The translations under genes were made by a program, and so were the position numbers. A stretch of 64,000 nt of DNA from Glacieibacterium sp965200405. GTDB lineage: Bacteria > Pseudomonadota > Alphaproteobacteria > Sphingomonadales > Sphingomonadaceae. The DNA is taken from NCBI RefSeq assembly GCF_965200405.1, contig NZ_OZ241356.1:1488001-1552000 (forward strand). The letters run 5' to 3'. Below the pieces are notes generated by a model that had not been told where the DNA came from, made no database searches, and saw only the letters and a list, made by a program, of their open reading frames with translations. This document shows, in pieces, positions 39,323-48,541 of this stretch (positions are counted from its first letter, which is position 1; each line of letters opens with the position of its first letter).

Positions 39323-40696
39323 ATGAGCAATCACCTGAGCGAACTTGGCGACGAAGCCCCGATCGAAGGCCGCGATCAGCTGATCTCGGTGTTCGAGCGC
39401 GGCGCCCGGCCGGCTGCCGACTGGCGCATCGGCACCGAGCATGAGAAATTCGTCTACCGCACCGCCGATCATCGCGCCCCGAGCTACGACGAGCCCGGCG
39501 GCATCCGCGACCTGCTCAAGGAGATGGAGGGCTATGGCTGGGAGCCGGTGCTGGAAGGCGGCAAGGTCATCGCGCTCAAGGGTGCCGACGGCGCGATCAG
39601 CCTCGAGCCGGCGGGCCAGTTCGAACTGTCGGGCGCGCCGCTGGAGTCGATCCACGACACCTGCGCCGAGTCGAACCGCCACCTGAAGCAGTGCCAGGAG
39701 ATCGGCGACCGGCTCGGCCTGGGCTTCCTCGGCCTCGGCTTCTGGCCCGACAAGACCCGCGCCGAGCTGCCGGTGATGCCGAAGGGCCGCTACGAGATCA
39801 TGCGGGCGCACATGCCGCGCGTCGGCAACCTCGGCCTCGACATGATGCTGCGGACCTGCACCATCCAGACCAACCTCGACTATGCGTCGGAGGCCGACAT
39901 GGCGCTGAAGTTCCGCGCTTCGATGGCCTTGCAGCCGCTGGCGACCGCGCTGTTCGCCAATTCGCCGTTCACCGAGGGCAAGCCCAACGGCTTCCGCAGC
40001 TTCCGCAGCCACATCTGGACCGACACTGACCCGCACCGCACCGGCACGCTGCCTTTCGTCTTCGAGGACGGCTTCGGCTTCGAACGCTATGCCGACTACG
40101 CGCTCGATGTGCCGATGTACTTCGTCTACCGCGACGGCAAGTATATCGACGCGGCCGGCCTGAGCTTCCGCGACTTCCTGGCGGGCAAGCTGTCCGTGCT
40201 GCCCGGCGAGACGCCGCGGCTGTCCGACTGGAAGGACCATCTGTCGACGGCTTTCCCGGAGGTCCGGATGAAGGGCTATCTGGAGATGCGCGGTGCCGAC
40301 GGCGGGCGTTGGGACCGGATCTGCGCGCTGCCGGCGCTGTGGGTCGGGCTGTTGTACGACGACAGCGCGCTCAACGCCGCCTGGGACCTGTGCAAGCATT
40401 GGACCAACGCCGATCACGACCGCCTGCGCGCCGAGGTCCCCAGGCTCGCCCTGAACGCCGCCAGTCCCAACGGCGGCACGCTGCAGGACCTCGCCAAGGA
40501 GGTCCTCAAGATCGCCGATGCAGGCCTCGCCTCGCGCGCCCGCCTCAATGGCGCCGGCGACAGCGAGCAGGGTTTCCTGGGCCCGCTGCACGAGATCGCC
40601 GCCAGCGGGCTGACCAACGCCGACCGGATGCTGGCTGCATATCATGGCCGCTGGAACGGCGACGTCGCGGCGGTCTACGCAGAGGAAAGCTATTGA
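39323..40696 (+). CDS. gshA: Glutamate-cysteine ligase (plant/alphaproteobacterial type)
   Basis: 457 residues. GCS2 family: WRIGTEHEKFVY near residue 33, FELSGAPLESIHDTC at about 95, FWPDKTRAELPVMPKGRYEIM, MMLRTCTIQTNLDY, GFRSFRSHIWTDTDPHRTG, and MKGYLEMRGADGG with the catalytic-domain glutamates. It catalyses ATP-dependent joining of Glu and Cys, the first step of glutathione synthesis. Its stop overlaps the next gene's TTG start. gshB is not in the window. Confidence 0.96.
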   Translation: MSNHLSELGDEAPIEGRDQLISVFERGARPAADWRIGTEHEKFVYRTADHRAPSYDEPGGIRDLLKEMEGYGWEPVLEGGKVIALKGADGAISLEPAGQFELSGAPLESIHDTCAESNRHLKQCQEIGDRLGLGFLGLGFWPDKTRAELPVMPKGRYEIMRAHMPRVGNLGLDMMLRTCTIQTNLDYASEADMALKFRASMALQPLATALFANSPFTEGKPNGFRSFRSHIWTDTDPHRTGTLPFVFEDGFGFERYADYALDVPMYFVYRDGKYIDAAGLSFRDFLAGKLSVLPGETPRLSDWKDHLSTAFPEVRMKGYLEMRGADGGRWDRICALPALWVGLLYDDSALNAAWDLCKHWTNADHDRLRAEVPRLALNAASPNGGTLQDLAKEVLKIADAGLASRARLNGAGDSEQGFLGPLHEIAASGLTNADRMLAAYHGRWNGDVAAVYAEESY

Positions 40697-41748
40697 CCGA
40701 GACTCTCTACCCGGCCGACCCACGCGCCGAGCGCAGCTCCGGCCGCCGCATCTTCAAGGCGACGGTCATCGTGCTGGCGACGACCACCGCCGCGTATCTG
40801 ATGTGGCGGCTGGTCGACCTGCTGCTGCTGCTGTTCGCCTGCGCCCTGACCGCGCTGATCCTGGTGACGATCACCAACCTGATCCGGCGGCGGATCAAGA
40901 TGCCCTATGGCGCGGCACTGACGCTGGCGGTGCTGCTGATCGCGGCGGTGCTGGGCGGCGCGTTCTGGTTCTTCGGCGCGGCGATGACGGCGCAGTTCTC
41001 GGAGCTGATCCAGCGGCTGCCTGCAGCATGGTCGGCGGTCCAGCTGCGCCTCCAGCAGTCGGAAATGGGTGCGCTGGCGCTGGCCCGCGCGCATGAGTTC
41101 GCGCCGAGCAGCCAGAACATCGTGACGCTGCTGACCAACGCCCTGGCGATCGGCGGCGGCATCCTGTCCGGGCTGGCGGTGGTCATCGTCGGCGGGCTGT
41201 ATCTCGCGGCACAGCCCGGCCTGTACGGTGGCGGCCTGATCCGCCTGATCCCGGCCAAGGCCCAGGCCCGCAGCATCGAGACGTTCGAGGCCATCGCCGC
41301 CTCGCTCCGCGGGTGGCTCAAGGGACAGGCGCTGGGCATGATCTTCGTCGGCATCGGCACCAGCATCGGCCTCGCCATCGTCGGCGTCCCGGCGGCCCTG
41401 GCGATCGGCCTCGTCGCCGGACTGGCCGAGTTCGTGCCGTATCTCGGCACCTTCGTCGCCGTCATCCCCGCCACCATCCTCGGCTTCTCGCAGGGGACCG
41501 AGACCGGCGTCTGGACACTGGTCGTGCTGATCGGCGTCCAGCAGCTGCAGGGCAACCTCGTCATGCCGCTGCTCCAGAACAAGATGGTCGACCTGCCACC
41601 CGCCCTGACCATCTTCGGGCTGATCGCCGCCGGCATCCTGCTCGGCCCGGTCGGTGTGCTGCTGGCAACGCCGCTGACGGTGGTGGCGCTGGTGCTGGTG
41701 CGGCGCCTGTATCTCAACGACGACGAGCCGCTGACCGGCAAGGGCTGA
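40693..41748 (+). CDS. AI-2E family (YdiK/PerM) inner-membrane permease
   Basis: 351 residues starting at TTG 40693, which overlaps the gshA stop (TTGA) behind AGAGGAAAG. Two N-terminal membrane helices, a soluble segment (about 85-160), then five to six helices. Family blocks near the C-terminus: LVAGLAEFVPYLGTFVAVIPATI, VQQLQGNLVMPLLQNKMVDLPPALTIF and GPVGVLLATPLTVV. Members are proposed efflux permeases or Na+/H+ antiporters; the AI-2 exporter name comes from one member and should not be taken as the substrate here. Confidence 0.9.
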   Translation: MTETLYPADPRAERSSGRRIFKATVIVLATTTAAYLMWRLVDLLLLLFACALTALILVTITNLIRRRIKMPYGAALTLAVLLIAAVLGGAFWFFGAAMTAQFSELIQRLPAAWSAVQLRLQQSEMGALALARAHEFAPSSQNIVTLLTNALAIGGGILSGLAVVIVGGLYLAAQPGLYGGGLIRLIPAKAQARSIETFEAIAASLRGWLKGQALGMIFVGIGTSIGLAIVGVPAALAIGLVAGLAEFVPYLGTFVAVIPATILGFSQGTETGVWTLVVLIGVQQLQGNLVMPLLQNKMVDLPPALTIFGLIAAGILLGPVGVLLATPLTVVALVLVRRLYLNDDEPLTGKG

Positions 41749-41772
41749 ACTCGCGTCGCGTGACCGGTTGGC

Positions 41773-42726
41773 CTACCAGGCCAGCCGGGATCGCACGTGC
41801 TCGATCATGTAATACGGATCGCTCTTCAGTTTGCGTTCGGCCTCGTTCAGCTCGATCTGCTGCTTCCGCATCGTGACGAAAGGCTGTGCCGCCTCGCTGG
41901 GCTTTGCCAGCGCAACCGCCTTGACCAGGTTATGGATCGTATCCAGCCACGGCAGGAGCATCTGGGTGCCTGCCAGCTGCCGCGTCTGCTTCATGCCACG
42001 CAAACGCGCCTCGAAATCCGCATACTCCGACCGTATCAGATCACGGGCATGGCCGCGGTCTGCCTCCGCCCCGAGCTTCTTGAGCAATATCCTGAGCCGG
42101 GCCGCATAGAGCCCGGTATCGGCCTCGGCACGAAAGGCGAGGATTTCCTCCCAGGGCGTCGACCGCGACGGCAGCGGCAGCTGATCGAAGATGACGCGCG
42201 TCGCCGTTGCCCGGACCGGCAACAGCTCTTCCAGGCTCGCGTCATCGAGCACCGGGAGCCGGTCGAGATGGACTTCTTCGCCAAAGCCCCGGTCCACGAG
42301 GCGTGCCGTGACGATCGGTGTCAACGTCGCGCCGGGTTCACGCCTGCTCGCCATGGCGACATGCAGACGGGCCATGCCGTTGCCCGCGATCTCGCCGATA
42401 CGCTTCTTGTCCTTCAGGCTGCTGAACACGGTGGCGGAGAGATGCGTCTGGATTGCCGCGGCAAATTTATAGCCGGCGTCCCCCTGCTTGAAATCGTCGA
42501 TCCCGCCGAATGGACAGACCTCGATGATGCCCCGCTCGCAAAGATATTCGAAGTCGGGACCAAGTACCTCGGGCAGTGTCTGGGGCAGTACGTCCACGTC
42601 CAGAATAGTGATCCGGTCGTAAAAGGCGGCCGCCACCTTCAGGTCGACCCGGCCGAGAATCACGGCAGCTGCGCTGGTTACTCCCGAATGCTGAAATGGA
42701 TTCGCGCCAACGCTTCCGTCTGACAT
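41773..42726 (-). CDS. Unrecognised protein, 317 residues
   Basis: No family recognised. No signal peptide or membrane segment. Composition is that of a soluble globular protein: hydrophobic core segments early (TSAAAVILGRVDLKVAAAFYDRITILDVDVLP, about 17-48, shortened), then a charged helical C-terminal half (about 190-310) with many Arg/Lys/Glu, including a possible coiled coil at TMRKQQIELNEAERKLKSD. It is divergent from a second unknown gene across a 92-bp AT-richer space, and stands apart from the housekeeping genes around it. The reading frame is long with good codon use, so it is probably real. Confidence 0.6.
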   Translation of the reverse strand: MSDGSVGANPFQHSGVTSAAAVILGRVDLKVAAAFYDRITILDVDVLPQTLPEVLGPDFEYLCERGIIEVCPFGGIDDFKQGDAGYKFAAAIQTHLSATVFSSLKDKKRIGEIAGNGMARLHVAMASRREPGATLTPIVTARLVDRGFGEEVHLDRLPVLDDASLEELLPVRATATRVIFDQLPLPSRSTPWEEILAFRAEADTGLYAARLRILLKKLGAEADRGHARDLIRSEYADFEARLRGMKQTRQLAGTQMLLPWLDTIHNLVKAVALAKPSEAAQPFVTMRKQQIELNEAERKLKSDPYYMIEHVRSRLAW

Positions 42727-42818
42727 CTCACCCTCGCGAAGTTTGGATAGACAGCTGCAATAGTTTCTGACTGATTAATGAGCGATCGGCAAATCGGCCG
42801 AATTGACGGGAGGCTTCA

Positions 42819-43280
42819 TTGATCTGGCCATTCGTTCAAATGGCGAGAAAATCGCCCGACGGCGGACGGATGACTTTTCGTGACAAGGCTGCGATCGAGC
42901 AGCTCCGACGAATGGTTCTGCCTGTCGCCGATGAGCCGCTCTGGCCCAGCGCGGCGCCAATGGACCAGCGCGCCATGCAGGAGATTCTCGTACGCGGTGC
43001 GCGGCTGCAACCGCCCGGCAGCCCGGAACGCGCCGAACTCTGCTGCCTGTTCATCGAGACGGCTCGCTTCCAACCCCTTGCCGAGCAAGCCTCCCGGGAC
43101 CTGGAAGCCATGTTCACGCCCGGCAACAGCCCCGGCACCGGCGACCTCCGATACGCCGCGGCAAGGTTGCAGCAGGCAGAGCGACAGGTCGCGACCGGGC
43201 GGGAAACCCTGCGTCAGCGCCTCGTCTCGCTTGGTCTCGTCAAACGAGCCGGTGAAGGACAGAAAATACCGCGCGGCTGA
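42819..43280 (+). CDS. Unrecognised protein, about 153 residues
   Basis: No family recognised. TTG 42819 is a good start because GGGAGG lies six bases before it; ATG 42840 (MARKSPDGG) is the alternative. Soluble, no signal peptide, largely helical by composition, with LRRMVLPVADEPLWPS early and a C-terminal helix AAARLQQAERQVATGRETL. It is divergent from the 317-residue unknown gene, and the two could share control. Confidence 0.5.
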   Translation: MIWPFVQMARKSPDGGRMTFRDKAAIEQLRRMVLPVADEPLWPSAAPMDQRAMQEILVRGARLQPPGSPERAELCCLFIETARFQPLAEQASRDLEAMFTPGNSPGTGDLRYAAARLQQAERQVATGRETLRQRLVSLGLVKRAGEGQKIPRG

Positions 43281-43289
43281 GAGCGAACT

Positions 43290-43313
43290 GCGCCGCCGCG
43301 GCGATGGCGGCGC
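43290..43313. terminator. Hairpin between convergent unknown gene and rlmB
   Basis: GCGCCGCC / GGCGGCGC with an 8-nt loop, in the 32-bp gap between two convergent genes. No U-run, so a weak terminator at best. Confidence 0.4.
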
Positions 43314-44074
43314 TAAAGCCGCCGTGCCGCCGCATACAGCGTGATCGCCGCGGCGTTCGACACGTTCAGGCTCTCCATTTTCGAGCTGATCGGTAGCTTC
43401 GCCAGTTCGTCGCAATGTTCGGCGGTGTTGTGGCGCAAGCCTTCGCCCTCGGCGCCGAAGACCAGGGCGGGGCGGGTGTCGGACAGCGCATCGTCGATGT
43501 TGCGGGTCGCGGCGCCGTCGAGACCGATGCGCCAATAGCCGGCGTCGCCGATCTCGCCCAGCGCGCGCGCCAGGTTGACGACGCGAACCCAGGGCACCAG
43601 CTCCAGCGCGCCCGAGGCGGCACGCGCTAGCGATCCCGACTCGGTCGGCGAATTGCGGTCCTGCGTGACCAGTGCCACCGCGCCGAACGCGGCGGCGGAG
43701 CGCAGGATGGCGCCGACGTTGTGCGGATCGGTGACCTGGTCGAGCACGACCAGCGGACGCTTGCCGAAATCATCGCCGAGGAAATCGCCGAGATAGCGGC
43801 TGTCGAGCGGCTCGACCTCCAGCACCATGCCCTGGTGCGGCGCGTCGGCCGGAACCAGCCGCCCCAGGTCCGAATCATCGCCGAACTGGACGTTGAAGCC
43901 CTTGGGCAGGTCGTATTCCGCCTCCAGCTGCTTCATCGCCGAATGGGTGATGTGGAGCTTGCGGTGAACCCGCTCCGGATTCGACAGCGCGGCGATTACC
44001 GCGTGGCGGCCGTACAGGCGTGGCCACGGACTGCGTTGCGCCTGTGCGTTGCGTGGATGTGGTCTGCGTCCCAT
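43313..44074 (-). CDS. rlmB: 23S rRNA (guanosine-2'-O-)-methyltransferase, TrmH/RlmB family
   Basis: 253 residues. An N-terminal substrate-binding domain (about 18-90: LYGRHAVIAALSNPERVHRKL) is followed by a SpoU methylase domain with the trefoil-knot motifs DQVTDPHNVGAILRSAAAFG (motif 1), VFGAEGEGLR (motif 2) and SLNVSNAAAITLYAA (motif 3). This order matches RlmB, which methylates G2251 of 23S rRNA. Another TrmH-family target cannot be excluded. Highly basic first 15 residues. Confidence 0.93.
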   Translation of the reverse strand: MGRRPHPRNAQAQRSPWPRLYGRHAVIAALSNPERVHRKLHITHSAMKQLEAEYDLPKGFNVQFGDDSDLGRLVPADAPHQGMVLEVEPLDSRYLGDFLGDDFGKRPLVVLDQVTDPHNVGAILRSAAAFGAVALVTQDRNSPTESGSLARAASGALELVPWVRVVNLARALGEIGDAGYWRIGLDGAATRNIDDALSDTRPALVFGAEGEGLRHNTAEHCDELAKLPISSKMESLNVSNAAAITLYAAARRL

Positions 44075-44228
44075 GCGCTGCCCCTTAGTCGGTCCGGGCG
44101 CGCTGCACTAGGCCGGGCATCGACCGGCTTTCAATCGCTCCGCTCCGCACTAGGCGTTGACACACCGCCGCTGGTTCGCCACTAACCCGCCTCCGCGTGC
44201 AGGCTTGCCGGTGCGCGGGACGCTCCGT

Positions 44229-44314
44229 GGAGGGGTGGCCGAGCGGTCAATGGCAGCAGACTGTAAATCTGCCGGGTTCGCCCTACGTTGGTTCAAATCC
44301 AACCCCCTCCACCA
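44229..44314 (+). tRNA. tRNA-Tyr (GTA)
   Basis: 86 nt including CCA, a class II tRNA with a long variable arm. Acceptor GGAGGGG pairs with CCCCTCCACCA; anticodon loop CTGTAAA gives GTA; T-loop GGTTCAAATCC. Confidence 0.97.
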
Positions 44315-44447
44315 CGTTCCCCAACAGCTTCATCAGGTCGTAGCGGTAGCGTAACAACCTGATAGCATTAACGTTTTTATGATATAGCCCTGCCATCACC
44401 GTTAGGATTGCAGGCTTCGAACAGTCCCGCAAACATTTGCGGAGGCT

Positions 44448-45449
44448 ATGATTCCAATGGCAAAGACCGCTTCCGCATCGTGGCTCGCACCCGGTGCACT
44501 TCGCTTGTTGCTGGCGGTCGCCGTATTCGTTTCCCACGTCTCCTACTTCAACATCGGTCGCCCTGCGGTCGTCGTCTTTTTCATGCTCAGCGGCTTCTGG
44601 GTAACCCGGTTATACGAGACGCGACCGTCGCCGTCGGTGATCGCGTTCCTGCTGGACCGGTTCATGCGGGTCTGGCCCCTGATGGCGATCGTCGCCACCG
44701 CCGTTGCCGTTGCCTGTTACGAACTGGACCTGCCGGCTCGGGGCAGCCTCGCCTCGACGCTGGGTCTGCTCGGCCTCGGGACCCGTCACGGTGACGTGAT
44801 CGGGGTAATCTGGTCGCTCGATATCGAGATGCAGTTCTACATCTGCATCGCGGGTGTACTGGCGGTGGTGCGGTCCGTACCCGCACCGTACCGCCTCCAA
44901 CTGGGCCTGGCTGCGCTGGCGATCGTGACGCTGGCCGGCACCTGGTTGCTGGGTCAGGGTATTTTCACGGTAATGGCATGGGCGCCGTCGTTCGCGGTCG
45001 GATCGATGATCTGGCTGTACCGCTGGTCACCATCCAGGCGACTGGCCCTGGTGTCGCTGGTGGCGTTCGTGCTGCTCGCCGCGCTGGTCTTCGCGATCCC
45101 GCAATCGCGGCCGTTGTTCGTCAAGCCGATCGATATCTGGTGGAGCGACACGGTCTTCGTCGGCTTGACCCTGGTGCTGGCGCCGTTCGTCGCCTGGAAC
45201 GTCAATCAGCCGTCGTCGGCAATGGACCGGATGCTGGGCGATCTGTCCTACCCGCTGTACCTCGTCCAGGGTCCGATCATCTATTTCTGCATGACGTTCG
45301 TGACGACGGGAGCGCTGGGCAAGGCGGTCGCGCTGCTCGTGACGATCGTCGTCACATTGGCGCTTTACAGCTTCGTCGACCGCCCGTTGGAACGCGCCCG
45401 CCGACGCCTGCGGTCACCGGCGATGGATCGCCGGCACAGCCTGGCATAG
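44448..45449 (+). CDS. Membrane acyltransferase, acyltransferase-3 family
   Basis: 333 residues, about ten hydrophobic segments, inner membrane. Family marks are the N-terminal LLAVAVFVSHVSYFNIGRPAVVVFFMLSGFWVT in shortened form (His30 as the probable catalytic residue), a DRFMRVWP loop with the conserved Arg, and the SLDIEMQFYI segment. Members O-acylate cell-surface sugars such as exopolysaccharide, O-antigen or Nod factor. The N-terminus is compact compared with OafA. ATG 44457 (MAKTAS) is nearly as good a start because GGAGG lies just upstream of both. Confidence 0.85.
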   Translation: MIPMAKTASASWLAPGALRLLLAVAVFVSHVSYFNIGRPAVVVFFMLSGFWVTRLYETRPSPSVIAFLLDRFMRVWPLMAIVATAVAVACYELDLPARGSLASTLGLLGLGTRHGDVIGVIWSLDIEMQFYICIAGVLAVVRSVPAPYRLQLGLAALAIVTLAGTWLLGQGIFTVMAWAPSFAVGSMIWLYRWSPSRRLALVSLVAFVLLAALVFAIPQSRPLFVKPIDIWWSDTVFVGLTLVLAPFVAWNVNQPSSAMDRMLGDLSYPLYLVQGPIIYFCMTFVTTGALGKAVALLVTIVVTLALYSFVDRPLERARRRLRSPAMDRRHSLA

Positions 45450-45467
45450 GCGGGCGCACAATCGTCC

Positions 45468-47876
45468 CTATTGCGGCAGGGCGAAGCTGTAGACGGTGTT
45501 GCCGGCCGAGATTGCGACGTACTGGCGACCATCGATGGCATAGGACATCGGCGAGGCGCTCATCCGGCCACCGGTGTTGAAATGCCACAATGGCTTGCCG
45601 TTGTCGGTGTCGAGGGCGAGCAGATTGCCCTCCGGGGAGGCAGCGAACACCACGCCGCCGCGGGTCGCCAGCACGCCGGTCGACAGCGACTGCTGGATCA
45701 GCTCGAACTTCCACAGTTCCTTGCCCGTCGTCGCATCGAGCGCCTTGATGCCCTGGACCGGGACGGAGACCGGCGGCGGTGGCGTGGCGCGGCGACCGGC
45801 GACGAAGGTCTTGCCCTTCTGGAACGCCGGGGCCTCCGAGGCGATCGCGCCCTCGCTGTCGATGAAGGCCACGTAGAAGCGGTCGTGGACCTTGTCGTAG
45901 CTCGGCGCCTGGAAGTTGGTCGCGGCGACGCCCGGGAAGGCTGCGCTGCCGGCCTCGTTGGCGATGGACGCCGGACGGACCTTTGGCCGCCCCGCTGCAT
46001 CGAAGCCGTCGTTCCAGGTCTGGCGGACGAACGGCACGCCGCTGATGAAGCGGCCGTTGGTGCGATCGAGGGTGTAGTAGAAGCCGTTGCGATCGGCATG
46101 GACCAGCAGCTTGCGGTCCTTGCCGTCGATCTTGCGGTCGACCAGCACCATCGCTTCTTCAGAATCCCAGTCGTGGCTGTCGTTCGGCGTGAACTGGTAG
46201 TGCCAGCGCAGCTTGCCGGTCTCCAGGTCGAGCGCCACGACGCTGTCCGAGTAAAGATTGTCACCGGCGCGGACGGCGACGTTGAAGCTCGGAGCGGGGT
46301 TGCCGATGCCGTAATACAGCAGCTTCAGCGACGGATCGTAGGAGCCGGTGAGCCAGACGCCGGCGCCGCCGCGCTGCCAGGTGTCGCCCGGCCACGTCTC
46401 GTTGCCGGGCTCGCCAGGGCCGGGGACGGTGTTGAAGCGCCACAGATGCTTGCCGGTCGCCGCGTCGAAGGAGTCGAGGAAGGCGCGCAGCCCGTACTCG
46501 CCGCCGCCGACGCCGACCATCACCTTGCCGGCCACCGCCAGCGGGGCGCCGGTGATCGTGAAGCCTTCCAGCGTGTTGGCAATGCGCTGCTCCCACAATT
46601 GCCGTCCGGTGCGGGCGTCGAGGGCGATGAGCAGATTGTCGAGGGTGCCGACGAAGACCCGGCCGTCCATCACCGCGACGCCGCGGTTGCTGGGGTTGAT
46701 CTGGTAGGGATTGACGACGTCCTGCTTGCGGACGAAGCGCCAGATGCGCAGCCCGGTCCGGGCATCGATCGCCTGGACCTCGCCGGGCGAGCCGGCGACG
46801 TACATGATGCCGTCGACGACCAGCGGGGTCGCCTGCAGCGCCGACTGGCCGGGCAAGGCGGCCGCCCATTGGGCCTGCAGGCCGCCGACATTGGCCTTGG
46901 TGACCTGCTTCAGCTCCGAGAAGTGATGGCTGTTGTAGCTGCCCCAATAGGTCAGCCAGTTCTGCGGCTCGGCCGCGCTGGCGACCAGTCGTGCCGGACT
47001 GGGTGGCCCGGCCTTGCTGAGCTTGATGGCGCCCGAGACGTCACGCGCCTTTTGGGCCGACAGATAGGCCACGACATCGGCCTGCTCGGTCGTCGACAGC
47101 AGCTGGCTGAGGTCGGTCGGGGGCGGTGCCACGGGAGCCGGGGTGACGCTGCGGACGGTCTTGCGGTCGACCGAGACGGTGGCGCCCTGGACGTCGCGCA
47201 GCACCATGTTGAAGCTGTCCTCTGCGGTGACGTAACCGCGGACGGTGCCGCCGCTGTTCAGCGCGATATCGACCCAGCGACCGGTCGGCCGGCCACGGCG
47301 TGGCGGGTGGAGCATGCCGGCGGCGATCGCGTCCGGGGAGCCCGCGCCGACGGCGGACAGGTCGGGGCCGAGGTCGCTGCCCTGGCCGTTGACTTCGTGG
47401 CAGGCGGAGCATTTGGCCTTGCCGAAGAACAGCGTGCGGCCGTTGGCGGCGTTGCCCGCGGCGGCGGTCGTGGTCGCGGCGCCACCACCGCTGCCGCCGC
47501 CGGGCGCCAAGGTGCGCAGGTAGCTGACGACCCGCCAGATATCGTCCTGGGGCAGGGCGGCGAACGACGGCATGCCGCTGCCCTTGATGCCGTCGTGGAT
47601 GGTCGCGAACAGCTGCGCGTCCTCGCCTCCGCGCGAGAATGTGCCGGTGTTCAGTGCCGGGCCGCGCCCGCCGGTACCGCCGGCGCTGTGGCAGACCGCG
47701 CAGGCACTGTCGAAGACCGCCTTGCCGGCCGCAGCGGCACCGGGCACCTTGGCCTGGGGATTGACCACCGTGTCGGACGGCTGGGTCTGGCCGGCGACCG
47801 CGCAAAGCAGCCCCGCTGCGAGCACGAGCGGCAAGCGCAGCCGCTGACCGTTGCCGAATGCTGCAAGCCGAACCAT
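45468..47876 (-). CDS. Cytochrome c-PQQ-type beta-propeller quinoprotein dehydrogenase
   Basis: 802 residues from ATG 47876 (GGGGAA upstream). Signal peptide about 1-32, then two class I cytochrome c modules: CAVCH (heme Cys59, Cys62, His63) and CSACH (Cys156, Cys159, His160). A Gly/Ala linker separates them, and an inserted stretch of about 100 residues follows the second before its Met-containing end. Residues about 320-802 form an eight-bladed PQQ propeller with W-docking repeats such as IDARTGLRIWRF, LDARTGRQLWEQ, LDLETGKLRWHYQFTPND and LDATTGKELWKF. It would oxidise an alcohol or sugar in the periplasm and pass electrons through the hemes. Heme modules at the N-terminus are uncommon. No pqq genes lie in the window. 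Confidence 0.9.
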   Translation of the reverse strand: MVRLAAFGNGQRLRLPLVLAAGLLCAVAGQTQPSDTVVNPQAKVPGAAAAGKAVFDSACAVCHSAGGTGGRGPALNTGTFSRGGEDAQLFATIHDGIKGSGMPSFAALPQDDIWRVVSYLRTLAPGGGSGGGAATTTAAAGNAANGRTLFFGKAKCSACHEVNGQGSDLGPDLSAVGAGSPDAIAAGMLHPPRRGRPTGRWVDIALNSGGTVRGYVTAEDSFNMVLRDVQGATVSVDRKTVRSVTPAPVAPPPTDLSQLLSTTEQADVVAYLSAQKARDVSGAIKLSKAGPPSPARLVASAAEPQNWLTYWGSYNSHHFSELKQVTKANVGGLQAQWAAALPGQSALQATPLVVDGIMYVAGSPGEVQAIDARTGLRIWRFVRKQDVVNPYQINPSNRGVAVMDGRVFVGTLDNLLIALDARTGRQLWEQRIANTLEGFTITGAPLAVAGKVMVGVGGGEYGLRAFLDSFDAATGKHLWRFNTVPGPGEPGNETWPGDTWQRGGAGVWLTGSYDPSLKLLYYGIGNPAPSFNVAVRAGDNLYSDSVVALDLETGKLRWHYQFTPNDSHDWDSEEAMVLVDRKIDGKDRKLLVHADRNGFYYTLDRTNGRFISGVPFVRQTWNDGFDAAGRPKVRPASIANEAGSAAFPGVAATNFQAPSYDKVHDRFYVAFIDSEGAIASEAPAFQKGKTFVAGRRATPPPPVSVPVQGIKALDATTGKELWKFELIQQSLSTGVLATRGGVVFAASPEGNLLALDTDNGKPLWHFNTGGRMSASPMSYAIDGRQYVAISAGNTVYSFALPQ

Positions 47877-47962
47877 GTGATTCCCCGGATTAGCCGCATT
47901 CGCGGCATTGTGTTGCCCGCTATCTCGCACATTCGGACGCGTTGCACCAATATGATATACAG

Positions 47963-48505
47963 CTACTCCGCGCTGGGTGAGATCTCGTGCAGCCCTGCGG
48001 CGAAACGCCTGCCGTTGGCGACATAGGAGGCCGCCGACAGCCGGAGCCCGGCGATCTCGGCGTCGGTCAGCGGGCGCGCCAGCTTGGCCGGGGCGCCGAC
48101 GATCAGCGAGCCTGGCGGGAACACCTTGCCCTCGGTCACCAGGGCGTTCGCCCCGACCAGGCTGTTCTCGCCGATCACGGCGCGGTTGAGGATGGTCGCG
48201 CCCATGCCGACCAGGCTGTTCGCGCCGATCGTCGCGCCGTGGATGATCGCGTGATGGCCGATGGTGCAGCCCGCGCCGATCGAGGTCGGCGTACCGGGGT
48301 CGGCGTGCACCATCGCGCCGTCCTGGACGTTGCAGCCGTCGCCGAGCTCGATCAGGTCGTTGTCGGCGCGCACCACGGTGCCGAACCACAGCGACACGTC
48401 GAGCCCGATGCGGACCCGCCCCATCACCTCGGCGCTGGGTGCCAGCCACGCGCGGCTGCGGTCGGCGAACTCAGGCGCGACACCGTCGAGCGAATAGATC
48501 GGCAC
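47963..48505 (-). CDS. Gamma carbonic anhydrase-like hexapeptide-repeat protein
   Basis: 180 residues, left-handed beta helix. Repeats carry the family residues VRADNDLIELGDGCNVQDGAMVHADPG (shortened), IGHHAIIHGATIG with the metal His pair, and GMGATILNRAVIGENSLVGANALV. These trimeric zinc or iron proteins are carbonic anhydrases or acetyl/succinyl-transferase-like; most bacterial YrdA/PaaY-type members lack a proven role. It is the usual single gene in this family. Confidence 0.92.
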   Translation of the reverse strand: MPIYSLDGVAPEFADRSRAWLAPSAEVMGRVRIGLDVSLWFGTVVRADNDLIELGDGCNVQDGAMVHADPGTPTSIGAGCTIGHHAIIHGATIGANSLVGMGATILNRAVIGENSLVGANALVTEGKVFPPGSLIVGAPAKLARPLTDAEIAGLRLSAASYVANGRRFAAGLHEISPSAE

Positions 48506-48541
48506 AGGCGAAAACTCCCAGGGCTATGGTCCAGCCGCTGG

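Noticed and set aside
45471..48026. 851-codon open frame on the plus strand
   Set aside because: Antisense to the quinoprotein dehydrogenase; no recognisable domain.
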